Assembly: GCA_017525505.1 (NCBI GenBank)
Contig: JAFXSR010000024.1
Location: 20,129 to 84,128 of the forward strand
From: Bacteroidales bacterium
GTDB lineage: Bacteria; Bacteroidota; Bacteroidia; Bacteroidales; WCHB1-69
DNA length: 64,000 nt
Reading direction: 5' to 3'
Below the pieces are notes generated by a model that was not told where the DNA came from, ran no database searches, and worked only from the letters and a program-made list of their open reading frames with translations. The position numbers and the translations under genes are program-made. Shown piece after piece: positions 1 to 8,160 of this stretch (position 1 is its first letter; each line of letters begins with the position of its first letter).

Positions 1-291
1 ATTATTGACAATGATGTTCCAAATCTCAATGTTATCAATGTCATCATGCCCATGAATCAAACGGTTTCTAGTACCAACAATTCTTCTTGCAAAAGAGATC
101 TTGAGATTTGCATCTAATTTCAAGGCCTTATTCATGGCTTCTCCTATGGTGGCTATATTGCGTTCTACCGCATCTTGCAGCATAGAATTTCGTTCATACT
201 CAGCATAAACCTTCTCCTGACCGATGTATCTATCAATATTATTGATACACTCCTGCATATCATATAAGTATTTCAGTATCTCCCTATCCAT
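1..291 (-). CDS. hepT: HepT-like HEPN (DUF86) toxin, partial at window edge
   Basis: I translated this from the reverse strand; it starts with ATG at 291 and runs off the left edge after 97 codons. The family are HEPN-fold RNases that act as toxins paired with a minimal nucleotidyltransferase (type VII toxin-antitoxin). Residues 75-80 read RNRLIH, the R-x4-H active-site motif of HEPN RNases. The usual R-x4-H-x-Y motif should have Tyr at residue 82, the residue AMPylated by the antitoxin in characterised systems, but here it is His (HGHD). The start codon overlaps the end of the upstream antitoxin gene by 8 bp, implying translational coupling. The C-terminus is not visible. Confidence 0.85.
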   Translation of the reverse strand, partial: MDREILKYLYDMQECINNIDRYIGQEKVYAEYERNSMLQDAVERNIATIGEAMNKALKLDANLKISFARRIVGTRNRLIHGHDDIDNIEIWNIIVNN

Positions 292-592
292 AGATTTTGT
301 ATTTTGTTTCGTTAAGCTCCTGAATAAAATAGGGATTCTTCAGATTATCTTCGTTTATCAAATCCACATCTCGGTGCAGGTTATCTTCCAATGCAAATCG
401 CAAATCCCAAATATTGTCTCCAAATGCGACAGGATCGTCAAAGGTCTCATAGCTAACAAGAAAATCCACATCGCTATCCTCATTGAATCGTGAACTGAGC
501 ACAGAGCCAAATAGATAAGCATCTTTTACCTTGTGTTCTTTCAATATTTGAATCACTTTCGGCAGATATGGTTGAAATTCAGGGTGTATCAT
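284..592 (-). CDS. mntA: MntA-like nucleotidyltransferase antitoxin
   Basis: A 102-residue minimal nucleotidyltransferase of the MNT family, the antitoxin of MntA-HepT modules, which neutralises HepT by AMPylation. The motif GS-x10-DxD is intact (GSV...DSDVDF), giving the two metal-binding aspartates. A longer in-frame ATG exists at 736, but I chose 592 because the family begins close to this point and because the candidate promoter -7 element (TATTTTTG on the minus strand, 613-620) lies between the two. The stop codon lies inside the hepT start region (8-bp overlap). A 26-bp perfect palindrome at 645-670 upstream is a plausible autoregulatory operator. Confidence 0.85.
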   Translation of the reverse strand: MIHPEFQPYLPKVIQILKEHKVKDAYLFGSVLSSRFNEDSDVDFLVSYETFDDPVAFGDNIWDLRFALEDNLHRDVDLINEDNLKNPYFIQELNETKYKIYG

Positions 593-644
593 CGACAGTC
601 TCTTTTTTCTTGCAAAAATACTAAATTCTTTTGGATTAACGATG

Positions 645-670
645 TATAGACGCAAAATTTTGCGTCTATA
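645..670. promoter_or_regulatory. 26-bp perfect palindrome between the divergent TA and porT promoters
   Basis: The half site TATAGACGCAAAA is followed by its exact reverse complement. It lies between the TA promoter (minus -7 at 613-620) and the porT promoter (679-708), so a bound dimer could affect both. The inner 12 bp CGCAAAATTTTG recurs at 713-724, at the expected porT transcription start, 62 bp away. The regulator is unknown; autoregulation by the TA pair is inference. Confidence 0.6.
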
Positions 671-678
671 CCATTCTG

Positions 679-708
679 TTTGTAATTCAAGAATTTTCTG
701 TACCTTTG
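679..708 (+). promoter_or_regulatory. Bacteroidetes-type promoter of porT
   Basis: TTTG at 679-682, an 18-bp spacer and TACCTTTG at 701-708 match the Bacteroidetes consensus (TTTG / TAnnTTTG). The predicted start is near 715, giving a leader of about 70 nt before the ATG at 787. Confidence 0.65.
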
Positions 709-786
709 CAGCCGCAAAATTTTGGCACTTATACAATATTTATCAAGGGTTTTCGTTTAGCCTTTGATATAGATTTAAACAGAAAC

Positions 787-1518
787 ATGCCACAAAGAAA
801 AAAATTATACAAGATAATACTGCCCCTGCTCATGCTGATAACTATCAGCACCACCGCTTTCCCGCAAAAAGGAGGCTTTGGGGTGCCCAACCTGCAGAAA
901 TACGACAAGAAACTCTTCCATTTTGGTTTCAGCATAGGTTATAATCTTTTCGACTTCAACCTGAAAAACAATGCTTATTACCCGATGAGCGACTCGCTGC
1001 TGGTCATCAATACCAAAGCGGTCAGCGGTTTTAGTTTAGGTATCGTCACCGATCTGCGAATCTGGAAATACTTCGACCTGCGTTTCATCCCGGGTCTGTC
1101 ATTTGGCGAAAGAGTGCTCACCTACGAATTCGCCAACCGTGTAAAAGAAGATGACAAGCAAAAACGAGTCGAGTCCGTGTACCTGGACCTTCCCCTGCTA
1201 TTCAAGATCAAATCCTCCAGAATGCACAACGTGCGTATTTATGTCATCGGAGGGGTGCAATATAGCTTAGACCTGATTTCCAACCAAAAGAAACAGTCCA
1301 AGCGTCCCAACGAAATGCTGGTGAAACTCAACCAGAACGACTTCCAGGGACAAGTAGGCTTCGGTCTGGACTTCTACTGCACCTATTTCAAACTCACCAC
1401 CGAAGTGAAAATGTCGTTCGGCATGATTAACCTTTTGGTCCCCGAGCAACATCTTTATACCAGCAATATCAGCTCTGTGAAATCAAAAACATTACAAGTA
1501 TCAGTAATATTCGAATAA
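787..1518 (+). CDS. porT: PorT-family outer membrane protein of the type IX secretion system
   Basis: A 243-residue protein that begins with a signal peptide (charged start, hydrophobic stretch at residues about 8-22, cleavage near AFPQ). The rest is rich in alternating aromatic and polar strands and ends in an aromatic-containing beta strand (VSVIFE), as expected of a small outer-membrane beta-barrel. The pattern matches PorT, an accessory component needed for secretion through the T9SS in Porphyromonas and relatives. The start at 787 is preferred to an in-frame ATG at 706 because it places the signal peptide at the N-terminus and 706 lies inside the -7 element. glyQS follows 2 bp after the stop, so the two are probably co-transcribed. 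A T9SS cargo protein is encoded at 59614-61302. Confidence 0.75.
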   Translation: MPQRKKLYKIILPLLMLITISTTAFPQKGGFGVPNLQKYDKKLFHFGFSIGYNLFDFNLKNNAYYPMSDSLLVINTKAVSGFSLGIVTDLRIWKYFDLRFIPGLSFGERVLTYEFANRVKEDDKQKRVESVYLDLPLLFKIKSSRMHNVRIYVIGGVQYSLDLISNQKKQSKRPNEMLVKLNQNDFQGQVGFGLDFYCTYFKLTTEVKMSFGMINLLVPEQHLYTSNISSVKSKTLQVSVIFE

Positions 1519-1520
1519 TT

Positions 1521-3026
1521 ATGGCAAACAACGAAGAACTTTTCAAACAAATCATCTCTCACGCGAAAGAATACGGATTCATTTTCCCCTCAAGCGAAAT
1601 ATATGACGGTCTGAGCGCCGTATATGACTATGGAGAATATGGTGTTGAACTGAAAAACAACATCAAACAGTACTGGTGGAAGGCCATGGTGCAGTATCAC
1701 GAAAACATTGTGGGTATCGACAGTGCCATTTTCATGCACCCCACCATCTGGAAAGCCTCCGGACACGTGGATGCCTTCAACGACCCGCTCATCGACAACA
1801 AGGACTCCAAAAAGAGATACCGCGCCGATGTGCTGATTGAAGACCATATCCAGAAAATCGAGGACAAAATCAACAAGGAAGTCGAAAAAGCCAAGAAGCG
1901 CTTCGAAAACTTCGACGAGGACCTGTACCGCAAGACCAACCAGCGTGTGGTGGAATACCAGCAAAAGATTGACGACATCACCGCCCGCTATGCCGACCTG
2001 ATGAACCGTACCGACCTGGCTGGTTTGAAGGCGCTGATTGAGGAGTTAGGCATTGTTTGCCCAATTTCAGGCACTAAAAATTGGACTGACGTGCGCCAGT
2101 TCAACCTGATGTTCGCCACCCAGATGGGCTCCGTAGCCGAGGGTGCCGACACCATCTATTTGCGTCCCGAGACCGCCCAGGGTATCTTTGTAAACTTCTT
2201 GAATGTCTATAAGACCGGAAGAATGAAAATCCCGTTTGGCATCGCCCAGATTGGCAAAGCTTTCCGTAACGAGATTGTAGCCCGCCAATTCATATTCAGA
2301 ATGAGAGAGTTTGAGCAGATGGAAATGCAATTCTTCGTCCGCCCTGGCGAGGAACTCAAGTGGTTTGACTACTGGAAACAGACCCGTATCAAATGGCATC
2401 AGGACTTGGGTATCGCACCCGAGAACTACCGCTTCCACGACCACGAGAAGCTGGCTCACTATGCCAATGCCGCCACTGACATCGAGTTCAAGTTCCCCTT
2501 CGGTTTCAAAGAGCTGGAAGGCATCCACTCTCGTACCGACTTCGACCTCAGCCAGCACGAGAAATACTCTGGCAAGAAACTCCGTTTCTTCGACCCCGAG
2601 ACCAACGAAAGCTATGTGCCTTACGTCATCGAGACCTCTATTGGTGTTGATCGTATGTTCCTGGCTGTGTTCAGCCATGCTTACACCGAAGAGAAGCTGG
2701 AGGACGGCTCCACTCGCGTGGTACTGCGCCTGCCCGCCAAGCTGGCTCCCATCAAGGCCGCTGTGCTGCCGCTAGTGAAGAAAGACGGTCTGCCCGAAAA
2801 AGCCCGCGAGGTGATGGACTTGCTCAAACCTTTTATGATGTGCCAGTACGACGAAAAAGACGCCATCGGCCGCCGCTACCGCCGTCAGGATGCCATCGGC
2901 ACCCCATACTGCATCACCATCGACAACCAAACGATGGGGGACAACACCGTCACCATCCGCGAGCGTGACAGCATGGAACAGAAACGCGTGCCCATCAAGG
3001 AATTGCTTTCCGACATCGTTTTCTAA
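1521..3026 (+). CDS. glyQS: glycyl-tRNA synthetase (class II, single chain)
   Basis: A 501-residue alpha2-type GlyRS that charges tRNA-Gly in the cytoplasm. It shows the eukaryote/archaea/Gram-positive-type order: an N-terminal region with YDYGEYG near residue 36, a charged helical insertion (about 110-160), the class II motif 2 region with FRNE and the FRMREFEQME segment (about 248-272), and an anticodon-binding domain from about residue 390. Its length agrees with Bacteroidetes orthologs. It starts 2 bp after porT. No T-box or other leader is visible. Confidence 0.95.
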   Translation: MANNEELFKQIISHAKEYGFIFPSSEIYDGLSAVYDYGEYGVELKNNIKQYWWKAMVQYHENIVGIDSAIFMHPTIWKASGHVDAFNDPLIDNKDSKKRYRADVLIEDHIQKIEDKINKEVEKAKKRFENFDEDLYRKTNQRVVEYQQKIDDITARYADLMNRTDLAGLKALIEELGIVCPISGTKNWTDVRQFNLMFATQMGSVAEGADTIYLRPETAQGIFVNFLNVYKTGRMKIPFGIAQIGKAFRNEIVARQFIFRMREFEQMEMQFFVRPGEELKWFDYWKQTRIKWHQDLGIAPENYRFHDHEKLAHYANAATDIEFKFPFGFKELEGIHSRTDFDLSQHEKYSGKKLRFFDPETNESYVPYVIETSIGVDRMFLAVFSHAYTEEKLEDGSTRVVLRLPAKLAPIKAAVLPLVKKDGLPEKAREVMDLLKPFMMCQYDEKDAIGRRYRRQDAIGTPYCITIDNQTMGDNTVTIRERDSMEQKRVPIKELLSDIVF

Positions 3027-3109
3027 AGTCCAGTTGCTCCTCAAGCCGCAACATATACTGCTGTTAAACACTGCTTTTTGACATTGTATCTTAATATTCA
3101 TTAGCCATT

Positions 3110-4336
3110 ATGCCGCAACCTATCCTACTGTTAAAGAACGGCATCAAACTCATTCACAAAGAGATAAACTCACCGATTTCGCACTTCGGCATATTGGTGA
3201 ATGCCGGTACCCGTGATGAGGATGAGAACAAAATGGGCATTGCCCACTTTGTGGAGCATACCATCTTCAAAGGTACCCGGAAGCGCAGCGCTCACCAAGT
3301 GATACGCCGTTTGGAAGATGTTGGCGGAGAGCTCAACGCCAGCACCTCCAAGGAAGAGACCTATTTCCATGCCTCTTTCCTGTCCGCCGACTATCCTCGG
3401 GCAGTAGAACTGCTGGCCGACATTCTCTTCCACTCCACCTTCCCCGAGCAGGAACTGGAGAAAGAGAAAGACGTGGTGATTGAGGAAATCAACTACTACA
3501 AGGACACCCCTTCGGAGCTGATTATCGACGACTTCGAAAGCATGGTGTACCAGGGGCATCCCATGGGACGCAATATCCTGGGCACCCGCAAGGATGTGAA
3601 GCATTTCAAACGCGAGGACATCCTGAGCTTCATCCGCCGCAACTACGCCCGCAACAATATCGTGTTGGCCTCCGCCGGCAATATCAGCGAAAAACAGTTG
3701 CTGCGACTCTGTGAGCGATATTTTACAGACGAGCAATTAGTGGAGTCACCCTCACCCAGATATGCGTTTGACAACTATCAGCCCCAACACCAGCGAGTGA
3801 ACAAGCACAGCAACCAGTCACACATCATGATTGGCACACCGGCATACGCCATCACCCGCAACGAGCGTACCGCCTTCCAATTGCTTACCAACCTGTTGGG
3901 CGGACAAGGCATGAATACCCGCCTGAACATGGCCATCCGTGAGAACAAAGGGCTGGCATACAGCGTGGAAGCGGTCTATTCGCCCTTCTCCGATACTGGC
4001 CTGTTCACCGTCTATATCGGCTGTGAACACGACACCATCGAGCAATGCGTCAACCTTAGCTACAAAGAATTCAAAAAACTGTGCCAGAACAAATTAGGCA
4101 CCATGCAGCTGCATTATGCGAAGAAACAGTTCATCGGACAGATTGCCATCGCCAACGAAGCCAAGCTCAACGAGATGATCTCGCTGGGGCGCACCGCTTT
4201 GTTTTTCGATGAAGTGGAAAGCACCGAGGAATCCATCGCCCGTTTGGAAGCCCTCACCGCCGACGAATTGCTGCACGTGGCCAACGAAATACTCATTCCC
4301 GACCAAATGTCCACCCTAATATTCGGCAAACCATGA
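3110..4336 (+). CDS. M16 family zinc peptidase (processing-peptidase-like)
   Basis: A 408-residue member of the pitrilysin/M16 family. The inverted zinc motif HxxEH is at residues 46-50 (HFVEH) and the third ligand Glu is at about 126 (VVIEEINYYKD), the usual spacing of about 76 residues. The following NASTSKEETYFHAS segment is also typical. The length corresponds to the single-chain M16B form (two M16 halves of about 200 residues), and the C-terminal half has no second active site, as normal. No signal peptide is seen, so it is probably cytoplasmic. The next gene overlaps its stop in an ATGA. Confidence 0.9.
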   Translation: MPQPILLLKNGIKLIHKEINSPISHFGILVNAGTRDEDENKMGIAHFVEHTIFKGTRKRSAHQVIRRLEDVGGELNASTSKEETYFHASFLSADYPRAVELLADILFHSTFPEQELEKEKDVVIEEINYYKDTPSELIIDDFESMVYQGHPMGRNILGTRKDVKHFKREDILSFIRRNYARNNIVLASAGNISEKQLLRLCERYFTDEQLVESPSPRYAFDNYQPQHQRVNKHSNQSHIMIGTPAYAITRNERTAFQLLTNLLGGQGMNTRLNMAIRENKGLAYSVEAVYSPFSDTGLFTVYIGCEHDTIEQCVNLSYKEFKKLCQNKLGTMQLHYAKKQFIGQIAIANEAKLNEMISLGRTALFFDEVESTEESIARLEALTADELLHVANEILIPDQMSTLIFGKP

Positions 4337-5439
4337 GAACCATCAAAATCCTTTGCATAGCCTGTACCCTGCTACTTCTCGCAGGAGCCTGCAAAACCAA
4401 AGCGCCTGTCGAAGAAGGCATTGTCCTCGATGAAAGCTCCGTTTCCGCCTTCGCCAAACAGATTGAACAAAGCGTGCTGAACGGCAACCCCGATGTCTAT
4501 AACAAAGCCTTCGACAAGGACTACCTCAAATCCGCAATACGGGACAACTCTATCGTGAATAGCAGTTTGGACACCGACTTCGGACAAGACTTCTTCGAGA
4601 GCAACTTCCATGCCGGTGATGAGGCCGTAGCCCTGGTGGACAATGGCGGTGACTTCAAGTTTGTGCGCTACTATCTGGATGCCGACGACAGCAGTCACCA
4701 TGTGGTTTTCAGAACTTATAACGACTTCATTCTCAACTTTTACGACTATAAGGTGGACACCTTGGAAGGCAATATCGTCATCAAGGACGGCTTTATCTAC
4801 AACACCGGAAATCTGCTGTCGGACAACATCAGGGAGAACATCCTGCTGAATGTGCTCTATAAGACTAATCCTGAAGGCATCACCTCCATTCTCAGCCAAA
4901 TCAAAGACCTCAGCGACCAAGGCAAGAACAAGGAAGCGCTACAGTTGCTGAATGAGCACGAAACGGAACTCAAGGACCTGTCGTACTACTGGCAACTGTA
5001 TATCGCCAATCTGTACAAAACTTGTCCGAAGACGCAATACATCGACTCGCTCAATGCATTAAAAAGCAAAGGATTGGACCAGCGCATGCTCTTATTGCAC
5101 CAGCTGATGTTTTACCTCAACGAAGGCATGACAGAAGATTGTGAGGGTACCATCAACGAACTGATAGAATATGCCGGGGACGACCCCATTTTCCTGCTGA
5201 TTTTCGGCAAAGCCAACTACTATGCCAAAAATTACGAAACCGCTCTGGGATGCTATGAAACCGCCAACCAATACCTGCCTCCTTTGTGGGACTTATGGTA
5301 TGGTCAGTTGGAATGCTTCCACGCCCTGAACGACATGGACGGTTTTTACCGCTGCCTGGAAACCGCCAAGAAAAACTACGGAATGACAGACGAGGAACTG
5401 GCGGAAATGATGCAGACAGATTTCAAGAATCTGAAATAA
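4333..5439 (+). CDS. tetratricopeptide-like lipoprotein
   Basis: A 368-residue lipoprotein: a hydrophobic signal followed by the lipobox LAGAC, with lipid-carrying Cys at residue 20. The body is mostly helical, and from about residue 170 it has TPR-like helix pairs (KEALQLLNEHE..., YAKNYETALGCYETANQY). The N-terminal half (about 30-160) is unassigned. Its start overlaps the M16 peptidase stop (ATGA), so the two are translationally coupled and may cooperate in the envelope; the exact role is unknown. It converges on the SGNH gene with only 25 bp between them and no visible terminator. Confidence 0.75.
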   Translation: MRTIKILCIACTLLLLAGACKTKAPVEEGIVLDESSVSAFAKQIEQSVLNGNPDVYNKAFDKDYLKSAIRDNSIVNSSLDTDFGQDFFESNFHAGDEAVALVDNGGDFKFVRYYLDADDSSHHVVFRTYNDFILNFYDYKVDTLEGNIVIKDGFIYNTGNLLSDNIRENILLNVLYKTNPEGITSILSQIKDLSDQGKNKEALQLLNEHETELKDLSYYWQLYIANLYKTCPKTQYIDSLNALKSKGLDQRMLLLHQLMFYLNEGMTEDCEGTINELIEYAGDDPIFLLIFGKANYYAKNYETALGCYETANQYLPPLWDLWYGQLECFHALNDMDGFYRCLETAKKNYGMTDEELAEMMQTDFKNLK

Positions 5440-5464
5440 AAAAAACTGATTATAAGAAAATTTA

Positions 5465-6709
5465 TCAATAAAGAAGTGCTTTGTCGTGGGCATCGACAAA
5501 GGCATTGAAAAACAGGTCGCCAAGCAACTTGTATCCTTTTACCGTGAAATGGATGCGGTCGGTTTGGGCATAGCCGTTCTGCCGCCATCTGTCCATTGAT
5601 TTCAAGCCGCCCATGATGTCGAACTGATCCCAAACCGCCCCTTGGGTTAAATCGGCTAGACGGTAAAACACCTCCCGCACCTGGAGATTGTTTTTGTTTA
5701 CCGCATAATTACGTCTGGAAATCTTTTTGTAGGAATCATTATTGGTAATAAAAACAAAGGCACACTCGGGATTCACCTTCTGAATGCGCTGAATCAGCTG
5801 CAAATACCTGTTTTTGAAAGTCAAGGAATCGAAATGATCACTATTGGCATCATTGATTCCGATACCGAAAATAACCATATCGGGCTGCAACAGCTCCATG
5901 TCCAACTCGAAATACGGACAACGCAGATAGTCGTCCAAATCGGCCCCGTTCACCCCGATGGAGTGAAATGTGAGCCCTGGACTGTCATTGTCCAAAAAAA
6001 CACCGGTCAAGGTGAACCTTTGGGAGGAATCACAAGGCATGACTACGGTAAATGAATCTGTAAAATCTTTAACATCAAACACATACCGCCTTAAATCAGG
6101 ATCTTTAATGACGGGATAGTAGTAGGTCGTATCCACACGGATCCACGGCACCACCTTGCCATCATTGGATTCGCCCAACACGATGATTCTGTTAGTGCAG
6201 AACTCCAAATCCTCGTCATTCAGGGTAATTTTGATTTCGGCTGGCTGGCCCTGCACATACACTGCGATTCCTGTGGCTCCCAGCGGCGTGGGATGTTCCT
6301 GATACACATTGCGGATCAGCTGGAACTCGCAAGAGCGCTTCACCTTGTAATCGGCTGGATTGTTGCACTTGTTGGCTGCCGAATAAGGGAAAATCATGCC
6401 TCTGCGGGCTGTCAGATGCGGATACGACAACAGGAGGTTGCGACGGATGGTATGGGAAAGTGTGCCGGCCTGCACATGCGAAGAGCCCAAATGCAGGATA
6501 TTCACATTGCCCTCGCCGGTATTGACCACCTTGTCAAACTTCTGAAAAAAAGGAAGCAATTTAGAATTCTGTATGTCAAAAGCAAAAGTATCCGCTTCAA
6601 AATGGGCAAATTCCAAAGTATCCAACGGCTGTTTTTCCATTTGTGCGGACAGCGGACAGATGGCCAGCCTCACCAACAGACAAAAAAACAAAATTATTTT
6701 GCGCTCCAT
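5465..6709 (-). CDS. SGNH/GDSL-type hydrolase, secreted
   Basis: A 414-residue protein with a signal peptide (cleavage near LSAQ, residue 23). SGNH blocks are visible: block I with LHLGSSHVQ (Ser nucleophile), a block III-like GIGINDAN and block V with DRIHFTVKGY (Asp/His). The family hydrolyses or transfers acyl esters; surface glycan or peptidoglycan acetyl groups are plausible substrates. It overlaps the upstream SGNH gene by 16 bp, so the pair is co-translated. Similar SGNH pairs often go with MBOAT acyltransferases, but none is visible here. Confidence 0.8.
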   Translation of the reverse strand: MERKIILFFCLLVRLAICPLSAQMEKQPLDTLEFAHFEADTFAFDIQNSKLLPFFQKFDKVVNTGEGNVNILHLGSSHVQAGTLSHTIRRNLLLSYPHLTARRGMIFPYSAANKCNNPADYKVKRSCEFQLIRNVYQEHPTPLGATGIAVYVQGQPAEIKITLNDEDLEFCTNRIIVLGESNDGKVVPWIRVDTTYYYPVIKDPDLRRYVFDVKDFTDSFTVVMPCDSSQRFTLTGVFLDNDSPGLTFHSIGVNGADLDDYLRCPYFELDMELLQPDMVIFGIGINDANSDHFDSLTFKNRYLQLIQRIQKVNPECAFVFITNNDSYKKISRRNYAVNKNNLQVREVFYRLADLTQGAVWDQFDIMGGLKSMDRWRQNGYAQTDRIHFTVKGYKLLGDLFFNAFVDAHDKALLY

Positions 6710-8136
6710 AGAGAATCCAATTGGGTCGGGTCTGTATTTTTGCGTAATTGGTAGAAATTATAGACTTCTTCGAAAGATTTCGCCATGATATCACCCATAA
6801 TTTCGGCTCCTTTGGGGGTAAAATGGATATAGTCGGGGCCTGCCCAACCTGATTTCACCCACTGAATCATGGAATTCTCGCCACCCATAGCGGCATACAT
6901 GTCCCAATAGGCGGCCCCATTCTCGTGGGCGGCCTCTTTCAAGGCGGCAATCAGCCCCGGCAAGCAAGGATAGGTACGCAAATTACCACCTCCTTTGCGG
7001 GTGGACATATCTGACGGACCGATATAGACAATCTTCGCCTTGGGATATAGCGAATGGATATACCTTATTTGCTTGGAAGTAGCCTCTTTGAACTTCTGGA
7101 TACTGGCGTCATTATAGATGGAAGGCACCGAATTGCCACCGAACTGCAGCAGAATGATGCCCACATCCGACAACTCATAGCAACGCTGCAGCATAGTGTC
7201 TTTCAGCTGGGTAAAAATCGTGCCAGAGCACCCTCGCAGGGGGATATTATCCACATTCACACCGTAACCGTCATCCACCATGATACCGTAAATGTCCGAC
7301 GAACCCGACATTTTGACGGTCAACGTAGTGGCTTCCGTATCTAACTGGCACTGCAAAAGCTGGATACCCACGCCCGGACTCACCAAGTCATACTTCTGCT
7401 GCTGGCCACGAGCCGACACGGTGGCATTGAACTTGCCCGTGCGGTCGTTCACCAATATCTTCACGGAAGAGAAATGCCTCACCCGCTCGCGAGCGGCATT
7501 ATGTTTGGAAGCATAAATGTTGACCACGGCAGAGCTACCCATACGGTAACTCTTGGCCATGATGCCATAGTTTCCCGAAGATGTTCGCTCTCCCGCATCT
7601 CCGTACGGAGCATAGGCTGTCAGGTCGCCGGTGGCACGCTGCGACACCACCGCCGACGGGATAGTTTGTATCGCCGGCAACATGCCCGGGCCACCTCCAC
7701 CGAACACCGACTGGAACCATTCGCGCAAGTTGGCCGACAAACGGTCCATCTCTATTTGCGAATCTCCATAATGCATAATCCTGATAATCCGATGATTAGC
7801 TTTTGCTTTGTGCATTTCATCAAACACTTTGTCAAAGAAAGTGACATCGTCGTTCGGGAAATAAAACTGTCCCGCATCCCCGATAATCACTTCCTTGTAA
7901 TGCGCCAAAGTATCTTTCAGAGAGCGCAATTCCTCCATTCTGATGGAGTCTTGCAATGCTATCAGCGGATCGGCGGTTTCTGTTTCCAAAGGCTCACGCA
8001 CCAGCACTTCCTCTATCGAGGGAAAACGCAACTCCGTATCTCCGATTTTCACCCCATCTTCAGGGAAAACCATAGCCACAACCGCCAAAATAGCGATAAC
8101 AGAAAAGATGAAAATCAGAATTTTATAACTCTTCAT
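6694..8136 (-). CDS. SGNH/GDSL-type hydrolase with N-terminal membrane anchor
   Basis: A 480-residue protein with an N-terminal hydrophobic anchor (about residues 4-24). SGNH signatures are IMHYGDSQIE (block I), LLQFGGNSVP in place of the usual GxND, and DYIHFTPKGAEIMG (catalytic Asp/His). It is paralogous in layout to the next gene. It starts 24 bp after mrp and overlaps the second SGNH gene by 16 bp, forming an mrp-SGNH-SGNH transcription unit. Its substrate is unknown; an O-acyl ester of an envelope polymer is an inference from the family. Confidence 0.8.
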   Translation of the reverse strand: MKSYKILIFIFSVIAILAVVAMVFPEDGVKIGDTELRFPSIEEVLVREPLETETADPLIALQDSIRMEELRSLKDTLAHYKEVIIGDAGQFYFPNDDVTFFDKVFDEMHKAKANHRIIRIMHYGDSQIEMDRLSANLREWFQSVFGGGGPGMLPAIQTIPSAVVSQRATGDLTAYAPYGDAGERTSSGNYGIMAKSYRMGSSAVVNIYASKHNAARERVRHFSSVKILVNDRTGKFNATVSARGQQQKYDLVSPGVGIQLLQCQLDTEATTLTVKMSGSSDIYGIMVDDGYGVNVDNIPLRGCSGTIFTQLKDTMLQRCYELSDVGIILLQFGGNSVPSIYNDASIQKFKEATSKQIRYIHSLYPKAKIVYIGPSDMSTRKGGGNLRTYPCLPGLIAALKEAAHENGAAYWDMYAAMGGENSMIQWVKSGWAGPDYIHFTPKGAEIMGDIMAKSFEEVYNFYQLRKNTDPTQLDSLWSAK

Positions 8137-8160
8137 GCATCAGAAAAATCAAAAAGAATA

